A stretch of 64,000 nt of DNA from Paratinospora sagittata (Eukaryota; Streptophyta; Magnoliopsida; Ranunculales; Menispermaceae), in the NCBI GenBank assembly GCA_035771175.1, contig CM069596.1, positions 10,559,001 through 10,623,000 of the forward strand, written 5' to 3'. The translations under genes were made by a program, and so were the position numbers. This document shows positions 24,000 to 34,561 of this stretch, piece by piece; position 1 is the first letter of the stretch; each line of letters starts with the position of its first letter. Under the pieces are notes generated by a model. That model was not told the DNA's origin and did no database searches. It saw nothing but the letters and a program-made list of their open reading frames with translations.

Positions 24000-25400
24000 T
24001 GTGTTGGCCCATAAATGAGTCCAAGAGGGAGGGGGAGGTGAATTGGACTAATTAGCAGGTTATGTACTTTTTCAAAAATAATAGTTGATAAACAGTGCAA
24101 GGACAAGAAAACAAAAATATTAAGTACACAATGATTTATAGTGGTTCCATCACGCCTACGTCCACTACTTAATCTCTCCGATTAGGATTTCTAAAACTTC
24201 AGTAGTGATTCCTCTTCACATGTGAAGAACAAACTTATCACAACTTCACAAGTTTAAGACAACTTTTATACTACTCAATTTTCAGGTGTGAGACAACCTA
24301 CCTTGCTCAACTTGCGGGGGTGAGCCTACCTAACGTACTCAATTTCCGAGTGTAAGTCAACCTAACTATTCCTCTTGCAGGTGGGAATCAACCTACATTT
24401 TATTCATACACTAGGATACAATGACTGCCCAAGTGACATTTTATAAAGATACTTGAAAATATGAGATTTCTTTTTCAAAGACAATCTCTGAGAAATTACA
24501 TCACAGATATGAACCTTTACTCAAAGCTAATACTCAGCAGAATAATTAAAGTTTAAAAATAGCTAAGAAGAGTAAAGTTGAAGTTCTTTTTCTTTGAAAG
24601 ATTTCAAAAGATATAAGTTTAAGCACAAATTTCTAAAGATAAAAACTTTCAAAAAATGATAGTAATAATACAAGTCTCTATTAGAAAAATATTTGATTTT
24701 GAAAGAACACAGATTAACTTTCAAAGAATGAAAAACACAGTTTTAAAAACTTCTCTATTGTATCTTCTATGTTTGAATCATAGGATCAGAATTGATTTTA
24801 TATTAATGCACAATGCGAGATTCAAACATTTGAATCTTAGAGCTGTTGTGAGATGGGATCAGTAATTTAAAGCAAACAACTAAAATCTTTCATAAAAATG
24901 GTAGTCAACATTCTGTGAGAATACTACGATCAAAAAGAAATTTCATAAAAGAAAGAAAGAATTGAATTAGAAAATCAGCTTTTTCAGATTTTCAGAAAAC
25001 GATGTCAAATGACTGACATAGGTTGGTGAACGTCCTACTCGAAGGTGAGGGCGCTACTACAACTCATTCTTAAAGTGGTAAGAATGTATGTGAGCGTCCT
25101 ACTGGCTATAGACCGAAAGATTAAAGTTACACCAGTCAATTTGGTGAGGGCGCTACTCAAGCTTGAGCATCCTGCAGAAGCTGCCCAAAAAATTTCAAGA
25201 AATTTCTCGACTTGCTTAAGCGTCCTACTCTTATAGGAGCGTCCTGCAACGCTTGACCTGATAAACTCAAGTGAAATGGCCACTAGCTTGAGCGTCCTAC
25301 TTGACTGAAAACATTTAAAATTCATTTCTTTTGGAAAATTCATTGATGTGAAACCCTTAAGATCAAATCAGTAACATGTAAAAATCATTCAAACACTTAA
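24000..25400. mobile_element. Non-coding LTR-element sequence, copia-like
   Basis: The start TGTTGGCCCATAAATGAGTC followed by CCAAGAGGGAGGGGGAGGTGAATTGG, and the later TTTATAGTGGTTCCATCACG and CCTACGTCCACTACTTAATC, resemble the non-coding ends of plant copia-type and derived non-autonomous elements. No gag or pol is present. The right part holds a GCGTCCTAC motif repeat. Right boundary and strand were not determined. Confidence 0.4.
25025..25300 (+). repeat. Dispersed GCGTCCTAC / GGCGCTACT motif cluster
   Basis: The 9-mers (A/G)(A/C)GTCCTAC and GGGCGCTAC recur about eight times within 275 bp (for example near 25031, 25050, 25095, 25149, 25222, 25240 and 25294), at irregular spacing and in one orientation. 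They break several short frames. GC content is clearly above the surroundings. Confidence 0.7.
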
Positions 25401-25793
25401 AAAAAACTAAAGAAAACACGATTTTGATAAAGATAAAAAAATATTTAAAATCTTGAGAAAGCTTTGAAAACAATTTTGATCATTATGAAAGATGAGATCA
25501 AATTAAGCCGAGTACTTGAGAGAAAGGTTCTACAAGCCTAGAGATATAGTCTAAACAATACTCGTTGTAGAATTTGTATCTCAATTCACTTGATTTTCCT
25601 ATATCTTGATCAAAACCTCATTCTTCATCTTGAACTTGAGTGGATCAACTTGAATATATTAACTTTCTTGTTCTTTGACTGAAACACTCATAATAAAGGT
25701 TAGTTTGACAAAAGATGGTTTGTAATCATCAAAATATTCATCATGGGGTTCGTTGAGACAACAGGTTGGACGAACACGACGACTCCTTGCTGA

Positions 25794-25943
25794 TCCTAGA
25801 AAAAAATGAGAAGTAGGCAACCAACTTCTAGGAGAAACATAATTGACTACATTGATCTCGGTAACTACACCACCCACGAAATTTAAAGAACCTAAAGAAG
25901 CGTGGGTCATATATTTTGCGAAATGTCGTTCTTGCCAAAGCTT
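25794..25943 (-). pseudogene. psbC: Decayed plastid psbC (CP43) fragment
   Basis: On minus, a 50-codon stretch reads [18 protein letters not shown], then [20 protein letters not shown] and LPTSHFFLG. This is the region near the C-terminus of the plastid photosystem II protein CP43, with scattered substitutions. After FFLG the similarity stops abruptly: the usual transmembrane tail is replaced by unrelated residues. Upstream of WQER there is no psbC either. It is therefore an isolated organelle-derived insert in nuclear DNA, not a working gene. It may have come directly from the plastid or through mitochondrial DNA carrying a plastid piece. Confidence 0.8.
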
Positions 25944-26700
25944 TACTAATAGGGGTACTCCTATGCACTACAACAAGTTTAGCCCAGCTTCAAAATGTAA
26001 GGTATGTCGAATAGCTTGACTACACTACACCATAAAGTCTGAGGAAAAACTGACTACTATAAGGGCTTGTGCTAACCAACAAGAAGGGGGACAAAAGCGA
26101 AAACATCTCTTGGCCAGAACCGAACATTGCCCTTTACCATCTCACCACTAGGATAGACTAGGACTCGAGACATGGTTAAGTATTCTCTTCTGCTCTGGAG
26201 GTCAACTTATTTCCTATCTTTTAGTGAACAATATCTTTATTTTCTTTGATTTTATGTTCTAGGAATAAAAACTTTACATTCCTCTGCACCGAGCTTCTAG
26301 AGAGCGTGAAGTCGGTGGATTTGAGAACGAGTCGAGCATTTGAAACAAGAGAATAAAGAAAATAGTTGTCACGAGATAGGGAATCATCTGGCGATTGCTG
26401 CTGACAATCCATGACAAAGTCATTAAGTTGAAACTCGAATGCTTTGATTAGCATACTTGGCAGCTTATCTCTGACTATCCCTCAAAGAAGTTTGGATCCG
26501 AAAAAGTATGCTTAGGCAGTTCCTGTAGATCCAAGGTTTTTTCGACATAGCCACCTATACCCTACCCGAAGGGGTGGTGGTTCCTTGTCTCTATTATCCC
26601 TATCTCTCACAATAGCGACTTACCACAACAATCCATCAAAGCTTAGCATACACAATTAGAGTCAACTTGACAACTTGCACTTCAATGGGATAGACATGGA
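25944..26700. other. Less AT-rich stretch, possibly organelle-derived
   Basis: This segment is less AT-rich than its surroundings and, together with the psbC fragment, has the look of plant mitochondrial intergenic DNA. I could not identify a specific organelle gene in it. A 77-codon minus frame (26454-26221) has no recognisable domain. Confidence 0.3.
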
Positions 26701-26739
26701 TTGAACCTACAACGAGCCTTGCAAACTCTTCCCCCCAAT

Positions 26740-27055
26740 CCAATTAAGATCAATAAAAATCATTATAAAAATAAAGAAATTAAAACCTTAATGAAATCTA
26801 ATACAACTTATAAGCTTATAATCATTATCTTTTACAAATTAATGATTATAAAAATATTTTGTACAAGTAATAGTATTATTAATCAAATTAAATGTAATCA
26901 GTTTTAAGGTAAACCTAACCAACTCATATAACAATTAAAATGATTATTAAAAATAAAAAATAAAAAGTTAATAAAATCTGATAAAACTTCTAAGCTTACA
27001 ATCATTATTTTGTTGAAATAATGATATTAAAATATTATCCAACAAAACTCATTTA
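26740..27055. repeat. Diverged ~190-bp tandem duplication
   Basis: Two neighbouring AT-rich stretches (about 26740-26890 and 26930-27055) share an ordered set of segments: AATCATTATAAAAATAAA-like, AATGAAATCTAATA(C/A)AACTT-like, TAAGCTTA(T/C)AATCATTAT, and AATTAATGATTATAAAAATA-like. They look like an old tandem duplication just upstream of the PPR gene. Confidence 0.5.
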
Positions 27056-27500
27056 ATTGCTTCAGTGAACCGAAAAAGGAACGGTTTAAATTTTGCCTCT
27101 GGAAACAAACGCACTTCAAAATGGGTTTAATGAGAATCAACCAAAGCTTTAATTTGGAGTCCGTTGAAGCTTGAATATTATCTGATGACGAAATCGTGAT
27201 TTTTTTACCTTAATCAAAACGAGAGAGTAACTGAGATTTCATCTTCAACTTTTCAGCTGTGCTAATCCAACCACCCTTGGTAAGAAATTTTTAATTTTTT
27301 TTTTTTAACCTCAATCTTATGCTTTTTAATCTTTCAATTTTATAAATATGAAAGATTGTATTGTATTTGTTGATGAAAATTCAGTAAATGAGTTCTTGGA
27401 CCATCAACAAGCAGATTTTTCCTTGTGAGCTCACCTGAATTTCTAGTTACTAATTGGCCCTTCCTTCAATTGCCCACATCCATCCAAGTGAGACCGTGTT

Positions 27501-29948
27501 ATGAGCAAATTGAATCCAAGAAAATTCCATAATTTTCTCAAAACATGTCTCCAATTCAACACAATTTATTCAATCCACCAAATCCGTCATTTGATGATGA
27601 ACTCTTCATGCTCCACTCCCTCCATTTTAGCTTCAAATAGAATATTAGATGAGTTGTCCCAATCGGGTCGTGTTGACGATGCCCGCCAAGTGTTTGACAA
27701 AATGCCGGACCGAGATGCATTCACTTGGAATACCATGATTGCCGCGTATGCCAAGTCTGGTAAACTAGATGATGCTCATCAACTATTTAATGAGACACCA
27801 AACAAGAGTTCCATTGCCTGGTCTTCCCTTATTTCTGGGTACGTCCACTGTGGGTATGGAACTGAAGCAATTCAATTATTTTGGCAAATGCAACTTGAAG
27901 GAACGAAACCAAGTCAATACACATTTGGCAGTGTGCTTCGTGCTTGTTCGACCTTACAAATGCTACAGAGAGGTGAACAGATTCAAGCCCATGTTGTGAA
28001 AACTCAATTTGATTCCAATGTTTTCGTTGTCACTGGCCTTGTTGACATGTATGCGAAATGTGCAAGAATATCGGAAGCTGAATATCTTTTTAGTAGTATG
28101 CCTAATAAAAAGAATCATGTGTTATGGACGGCTATGGTTACTGGGTACTCTCAGAATGGGGATGCAGTAAGAGCAATGGAGTGTTTTAGGGACATGAGGG
28201 CAGAAGATGTTGGGTCTAATCAATTCACATTTCCAAGCATTTTGACAGCTTGTGCAGCAGTTTCAGCTCATGGGTTTGGAATACAGGTGCATAGTTGCAT
28301 AATCCAAAGTGGTTTTGAGGTTAATGTGTTTGTGGGTAGTGCACTAGTTGACATGTATGCAAAATGTGGAAAATTTGGTAGTGCAAAGAGGGTGTTGCAG
28401 AGTATGGGAGTCGAAGATGTTGTTTCTTGGAATTCTTTGATAGTGAGCTTTGTGAGACAAGGTTTTGGAGAAGAGGCTCTTTCCTTGTTTAAGAAAATGG
28501 TTGCAAGAGATTTAAAGATTGATGATTTCACATACCCATCTATTCTGAACTCATTCGTCTCCGTTGTGGATCTAGAAAATGCTAAATCTGTTCATTCCAT
28601 GATTGTGAAAACTGGTTTTGAGGATTATAAAGTTATCAGCAATGCTCTCATTGATATGTATGCAAAACTTGGAAACCTATCCTGTGCTTTTCAGGTATTT
28701 AACAGTATGTCTGATAGGGATGTTATTTCGTGGACTTCGTTAATAACTGGGTGTGGACACCATGGAGGCCATGAAGAAGCCCTAAAATTATTTTGTCAAC
28801 TAAAAGCTGCTGACATCGAACCTGATCAATTCATCATTGCTAGTGTTTTTAGCGCCTGTGCCGAGTTAACAGTTTTAGAATTTGGGCGACAAGTTCAAGG
28901 CAGTTTCATTAAAAGCGGTATTCCCTCTTCTTTATCAGTAGATAATTCTTTGGTAACAATGTATGCAAAATGTGGGTGCTTGGAGGATGCTCATCAGGTT
29001 TTTGACCTGATGGTGGTTCGGGATGTGGTTTCTTGGACAGCTTTAATCGTGGGTCACACTCAAAATGGCAAGGGAATTGATTCTTTAACTCTCTACGATC
29101 AAATGATTATAACCGGCATTAGACCTGATTATGTTACTTTTGTTGGGTTGTTATTTGCATGCAGCCATGCAGGTCAAGTGGAGGCTGGTCGCCAATACTT
29201 TGACTCGATGGATAGAGTTTATGGTATTAAGCCAGGGCCTGAACACTATTCTTGTATGATTGATCTTCTTGGGCGTTCCGGGAAGATTTATGAGGCCAAA
29301 GAGTTGCTAAATCAAATGAAATTTAAACCAGATGCAGCTGTGTGGAAGGCGCTTCTTGCTGCATGTAGAGTGCATGGGAACATAGAATTGGGGGAGGTGG
29401 CAGCTGAGAATCTTTTTGAACTAGAACCTAAAAATGCTATGCCATATGTTCTATTATCTAATATCTACTCGGCAGCTGGTAGATGGGTTGAGGCTGCAAG
29501 GATTAGAAGCTTGATGAAGTTAAGGGGGGTTAGTAAGGATCCAGGGTGCAGTTGGATGGAGTTGAATGGAAAAGTGCACACTTTTACAGTTGAAGATAGA
29601 GACCATCCTAGAATGGCAGAGATTTATTCCAAGGTTGATGAGATGTTATTTTTGATTAAAGAAGCTGGGTATGTTCCAGATATGAATTTTTCGCTCCATG
29701 ATATGGATGAGGAAGGCAAAGAGCTTGATCTGGCTTATCACAGTGAGAAACTCGCTGTTGCTTACGGTCTTCTCAGCACACCCCCTAGAGCGCCCATACG
29801 GATTTTTAAAAATCTACGCATTTGTGGGGATTGCCACAGTGCTATGAAGTTTGTCACTGGAGTCTTCCAACGGCGTATTATCTTGAGAGATTCAAATTGC
29901 TTTCATCACTTTAGCGATGGAACGTGCTCTTGCGGGGATTATTGGTAA
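27501..29948 (+). CDS. Pentatricopeptide repeat protein, PLS class with E and DYW domains
   Basis: This is an intact, intron-less gene of 815 codons ending in TAA. The protein is a tandem array of PPR motifs of the P-L-S type (about residues 45-620), with the typical signatures GLVDMYAKC, SALVDMYAKCGK, ALIDMYAKLGN and DVVSWTALI. E and E2 domains follow (PGPEHYSCMIDLLGRSGK, then DPGCSWMEL), then a complete DYW domain ending CSCGDYW. The DYW deaminase zinc site is present: HSE at 747-749 and CGDCH at 775-779. The second zinc site, H-x6-C-x-C near the C-terminus, is present too. Such proteins bind specific organelle transcripts and carry out or assist C-to-U editing. The basic, Ser-containing N-terminus suggests import into mitochondria or plastids. 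The chosen ATG is the first in frame and gives a full-length family member. The target site and Arabidopsis orthologue cannot be settled from sequence alone. Confidence 0.95.
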   Translation: MSKLNPRKFHNFLKTCLQFNTIYSIHQIRHLMMNSSCSTPSILASNRILDELSQSGRVDDARQVFDKMPDRDAFTWNTMIAAYAKSGKLDDAHQLFNETPNKSSIAWSSLISGYVHCGYGTEAIQLFWQMQLEGTKPSQYTFGSVLRACSTLQMLQRGEQIQAHVVKTQFDSNVFVVTGLVDMYAKCARISEAEYLFSSMPNKKNHVLWTAMVTGYSQNGDAVRAMECFRDMRAEDVGSNQFTFPSILTACAAVSAHGFGIQVHSCIIQSGFEVNVFVGSALVDMYAKCGKFGSAKRVLQSMGVEDVVSWNSLIVSFVRQGFGEEALSLFKKMVARDLKIDDFTYPSILNSFVSVVDLENAKSVHSMIVKTGFEDYKVISNALIDMYAKLGNLSCAFQVFNSMSDRDVISWTSLITGCGHHGGHEEALKLFCQLKAADIEPDQFIIASVFSACAELTVLEFGRQVQGSFIKSGIPSSLSVDNSLVTMYAKCGCLEDAHQVFDLMVVRDVVSWTALIVGHTQNGKGIDSLTLYDQMIITGIRPDYVTFVGLLFACSHAGQVEAGRQYFDSMDRVYGIKPGPEHYSCMIDLLGRSGKIYEAKELLNQMKFKPDAAVWKALLAACRVHGNIELGEVAAENLFELEPKNAMPYVLLSNIYSAAGRWVEAARIRSLMKLRGVSKDPGCSWMELNGKVHTFTVEDRDHPRMAEIYSKVDEMLFLIKEAGYVPDMNFSLHDMDEEGKELDLAYHSEKLAVAYGLLSTPPRAPIRIFKNLRICGDCHSAMKFVTGVFQRRIILRDSNCFHHFSDGTCSCGDYW

Positions 29949-30589
29949 AAACTTAATTTATCAACCTCAGGATTGTATCCTCTACTATAATCTTCCCTCG
30001 AGGAGTGTGAAATCGAGGTTCTTCATTAGAAGTTCCGAGGCACAAGGATGAGAAGAAATTGAGCAAATATGTAGTAGAAAAATTGGTTTTGATTTTCCAG
30101 GGAACGAGGCTTTTCATAGGAAACACAGGCTTCAACCAGTGGATAACTGATCAGGTGTTTCATCAGATTCAATTAGCTGGTTATAGTTTCTTAGTTCAGC
30201 AATTTTGGGATTGGAACAATTGTTTTTTGCAGTAACAGCAAGAAAGCTCTAAAGGAATTATAATCATGTGTGCCATGACTAAGCTGGAGTTCTAATGTAA
30301 GCTCTTTGGCAAGTGTACGTTTTGCACTGAAAGGTTTGATGGAGGAGACAGGCACTGTTGGAATGCCCCTGAGAGTGGTAGCTTTGGGAACCATAAGGAT
30401 TGAATCCAATCAATACTTTCAACTACCAACTGTATAATTTAAAAAAAAAAAAGAAAGTCTGTATTTACAATTTATGATGACAACAAATGACATCAATAGA
30501 AGGAATGCAAGAGAGAAACAAGTTCAAGAGTAGAAACACAAGCAAACACAAAGACTTCGTACATCTTACTTATATATTCCTGTGTTTTT

Positions 30590-30970
30590 TTAGGGTTGTC
30601 ATTGGTTTGATTTGGGTGGGTTTAGTGCTCAAATTGAAACCGAACCGAAAACTTAACTAAACTGAACCCAACCGAACAAAGTTAGTTTGGTTTGGTTTGG
30701 GTTAATCGGTTTAGATATTTAACCTATTATAATAATTATTATTTTAAACAAAAAGTAATTAAAATAGATAGTTTTACCGTTAGAGAACTATTCTTGTAAT
30801 TATACAACAAATACATATTACAATATATTTAACACAAAGTACGAATTTAACCTTGATCGGTTTGGTTTGAGTTAGTACGGTTTTTAAATTTGCAACTTAC
30901 AACTTGAATCAAACCAAACTCATCGGTTTGGCTTGGTTTTGTGATTTTGGCCAAACCAATGAAATCTCGT
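30590..30970. repeat. GGTTTGGTTT / AACCGAACC foldback-like element
   Basis: GGTTTGATTTGGGTGGG..., AAACCGAACCGAAAAC, GGTTTGGTTTGGGTTAATCGG, and again GGTTTGGTTTGAGTTAG and CGGTTTGGCTTGGTTTTG bracket an AT-rich core. The blocks occur in both orientations, as in the 6.8-7.26 kb element, and suggest a MITE-like or foldback repeat. The boundaries are approximate. Confidence 0.45.
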
Positions 30971-31159
30971 AAGTTTTTTTTTTTTTTGTTGAGGATGGAA
31001 TGTTTTCTTGGCAGAGCAATGGAAATAATATTTATTTTCTTGGTTTTTCTGTTTTTTTTTTATATTTTTTGTCCAATTTGTTTGTTACCAATATAACAAA
31101 TAACTTGTTTTTGGCAGAAATCTTCAAAAGAAAAAAAAAAAAAAAGCACCAGTACAACT

Positions 31160-31288
31160 AAGAAGGTGAGACAAGTGAGATAAGCCATGATCTAGAATTA
31201 TGACCAATGGTTTGGGTTTGATGTTTCTTCTTCATTCATCAATAAAGTTTTGTCTTGTTTTCTCAAAATAAAAAAAAAAAAAAAAAAG
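31160..31288 (+). mobile_element. Retroposed 3' end with poly(A) tail
   Basis: ATTCATCAATAAAGTTTTGT followed by CTTGTTTTCTCAAAAT and a run of about 17 A looks like a polyadenylated transcript end (AATAAA signal then tail) inserted by a LINE-type mechanism. Another A-run ends at 31145. Only a short 3' portion is visible and no source gene is recognisable. Confidence 0.4.
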
Positions 31289-31735
31289 AATGGGTTGCCA
31301 TGAAAGTGTTCGTATTTCAAATACAAACACAACCAAGTACAAGTAAGCATAGATTTATAAATAAATTGGTAATATCTAGTAAAGACCATTTGACACAATG
31401 TTATGCAATAATACATGCCTTAGATCATCATGCTGCCAGAATAATCTTGCACCTAAAGAATTGTGTATCATTCAATTGCTATAATGAACATCATCTTTTG
31501 TCTTGTTCCAATTATAATAAAAGTCACAGAATACATTGGCATCCAAGATCTGAATAGATATACTTGTGATCCTATTCATTAATCCCAAAACAAACATTTT
31601 AATTGAGTACAAAGTTTTCCGTACTGCTAACAAATGAATCTGCAAATTCCCCTTATTCACAACTTAGACATGATTATATACTTTTTTAGACCCTTGCAAA
31701 AATGTTGTATATTATTATATAGTAAGGCCCTATTG

Positions 31736-31990
31736 TCAATAACATTTACTCAACTCAATTAAGTTTTTTTGTCCAATTAAATGGAGTTGGCTACATAAGT
31801 CCACTTTCTCCATTCTGCTCTATCGAGGGTTAAATCGGTATTCAAATTACAAAAAATTAAATCTTTCTTAATTATTCCTATCTATGTCATTTGAGGTTTG
31901 TCTCTACCTCTATTATTACCATCTAATGTTAATAGATCAATCTTCTTAATTGGTGCATCTAGATTATATTGTTTAATACTTGTAAGGTGC
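31736..31990. mobile_element. RTE-type LINE 3'-region fragment
   Basis: The string GGAGTTGGCTACATAAGTCC, followed by CATTCTGCTCTATCGAGGGT and later GTCATTTGAGGTTTGTCTCT and ACCTCTATTATTACC, follows the order of a short repeat I know from plant RTE-clade LINE 3' regions. No coding part is retained. Confidence 0.45.
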
Positions 31991-34561
31991 TTTTCACTTC
32001 ATTTTACTTGAATCTTGGTGTTGAAATGTATTGGATGAAATCATTAGCACAATTTGTGACTTTGTGATCATAAAAACACTTGGATGGAATACACCCTGGT
32101 TAATAGGAATCCATTCATAGCTATGAAAGAAGTAAAAAGACTTGATGGCGTAGTGGTGGTGATGGTTGTTATGCGAATTTATAGGTGTTTGAGAATTGTT
32201 TAAATAGGCTAGAATTTCCACTATCTATTTTGTTTTGTCCTTGAAATAGGTCCAATATCTAAGCTCCTCCACTTCAAATCAATAAAATAAGAAAAGAAAA
32301 ATCATAGAAATGACATAGAAACTCCCATAGGTGAAGATCCAGATAGAAATCCTAAAATGAGACAAAGATCTAAAGCATATAACCAATCAAAAGAAAATTA
32401 AAAGTTAAGAAATGCAATGAAGTAGATGAATTCAAGACCACCTTCAATCAATTGTTTCAGTCAGTGCATTCCATTCCTTAGCATTTTTTTTTTTTCTTAT
32501 TCATAAAAGTGTCAAGACTACTGGATCTGCCTTGAAGCTTGAAAAACATTAATAAGATTAATTTCAAAGTCAAAAATAAAAAATAAAAAAATATTAAGCA
32601 TATTATGAAGTACTTCACAAGCCCAATCAACAAGAATATTTAAGTAAAAAATACAAATAAAAAACATGTCTTTTTCAAGTCATAAAAGTTAATAAAAAAA
32701 AATCTAGCATGAAGGAACATGGAAGAACCATACAGTACAACAATGTCAATCAAAATTCCCATTAAAAGATGCAATTCAACAGTCAAATATATGATTAGAA
32801 GCCTATTCAGGAAGATCAAAAACAACTTAAGATGTTGAATATACCAAAAAACACTTGTAACAAGAAATTCTAATAGCAATTCTACAGAAAGAAGAACAAA
32901 ATCTTCATAGAACGCTAAAACAAGCATGAAGACAAAAACATAAAAGGAAAGAAGTTTTTGTTTCTTTATTTCTTTCCATCATCTAAACCACATAGAAAGA
33001 GTGAAGCCATCTCATATAGCATTCACATCTAAAAGCATAACCAAGTACGCTTCTCTGTTTTATTTTTTGATTGTCGATCAGCAAGAACAACAATTGTCCT
33101 TAATCCCTCAATGCAAATTTTCACAATGAGTAGCCAAAACAGACGAAAAAAAATTTGTAAAAATTAAAAAAACAACAAAACACACACACATGATCACCAG
33201 TCATTGCAATTCCAAGGTATCAGAACCAATAAATTCAAAAGAGAAACAAACAACAATGCACTACTAACCATTAAAAGAAGTTTTACGATTAGGATAAGCT
33301 CATTCGTTGTTCCCTTGTGAGAGGTGAGGAAGAGGCTGGAAGGGGCATTTGATTGAAATCAACCTGCTGAGATTGGTAGAAGAGGTTGATAGCACTTCAA
33401 GGAGGACAACGGGGCAAGATTTTAATGATGTAGAAACGAGCAGAGATGAGAAAATTTAGTAGATCTACAAAGAGTTTAAGGAAGAAAAAGAACAAAAATG
33501 ATGACAAAATGAAGGAGGGAGCAGTTTGGTGCTCAGTTCAAGTACTTCTTGAAACGACGAGTCACCACCAGACAGAGAGAGAGAGAGATTTTGCAAGAAG
33601 GGCTTGGAGAGAAAGGGAGGGAACTCTAAAGCTATTTTCAGTTTGGCATTTTAGGCTTTATAATTTTGAGTTTATATAAGGATTAAGGATGGTGAGGGGT
33701 TTCCTTTATGATAAGGACAATGGTCTTGCTGTTAAAAAAGGCCTACTACTACAATGGTTCCGTTCAACCACTATAGTATACTCGCTATTATTAAAACCTT
33801 GTTGTGTTCTAGTATGAACAATATTGCTCGATAATCTAATCATTAACTCAGCATAATTTTGAAACTCTCAAAGTTAGATGAGAAAAGGGCAGAATTAGAT
33901 ATCTATGCATTACAGTCCAAGTTTAGCATACCAAGCCACCTTGTTTGAGCTTGACTGGTATTAACCACCTAGTTAAAGAAGCATCTTACAGAAATTTGCT
34001 TATAAGCAACTTTGATGAAGACTCACAATGCAGTCAAGAGCATGCACAAAATGAATATTTTATAGGGTATTCTTTTACAAAATATAAATAGACATAGCAG
34101 AATCCTCCTGTTACTTACAAACAATAATTTATTTATAATTAAAACATTAATATCACCTGTATTAGAAAATTCTACTACTACATTGAGAGTCAACTTACAT
34201 GACAACTAACTGACTTTAAAAATGATAAATATTGCAGCGTCAAACCATGTATCTCTTCACCGAAAATGGCAACGAATAGAGTGTTAACCATACAAACACT
34301 TCTGCTAAAAGCGAGTTGATCTCCACCTAACAAGTTTTTCCTGTCTCCAACCCATGAACTCTTCTAAATGATTCATTTCTTCAATTTGAACCTTTCTTCA
34401 AATTACAAAACAGTAAGTAAAGGGGTTTAGACTGTGCCATCCACTGTCGAACGAAGTTAGGCATCCAATTAATTGCATTCAGATGCATATGCTTTTAAGA
34501 GTTTAAGTTTCGTACATACAAGGCTTGGGATAATAATCCTACATCAAAACCGGTTTAGTTT

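Larger units (their letters stand above)
29949..34561. other. Long spacer between PPR and PORR genes
   Basis: No gene is supported. The first few hundred bases are probably the PPR 3' UTR. The rest contains GGTTTGGTTTGG-type repeat blocks (30.6-30.96 kb), A-runs, a LINE-like 3' tail near 31.28 kb, an RTE-LINE-like stretch (31.74-31.99 kb), and at 33.73-33.79 kb a stretch with CTACTACTACAATGG that recalls transposon ends but has no partner that I found. Minus and plus frames of 60-100 codons here lack recognisable domains. Confidence 0.5.

Noticed and set aside
33446..33679. Basic 77-codon ORF at 33.4 kb
   Set aside because: No domain, Lys/Arg-rich composition from GA-rich DNA, and no supporting gene structure.
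33725..33790. CACTA transposon end at CTACTACTACAATGG
   Set aside because: No matching inverted end, 3-bp duplication or transposase was found within reach.
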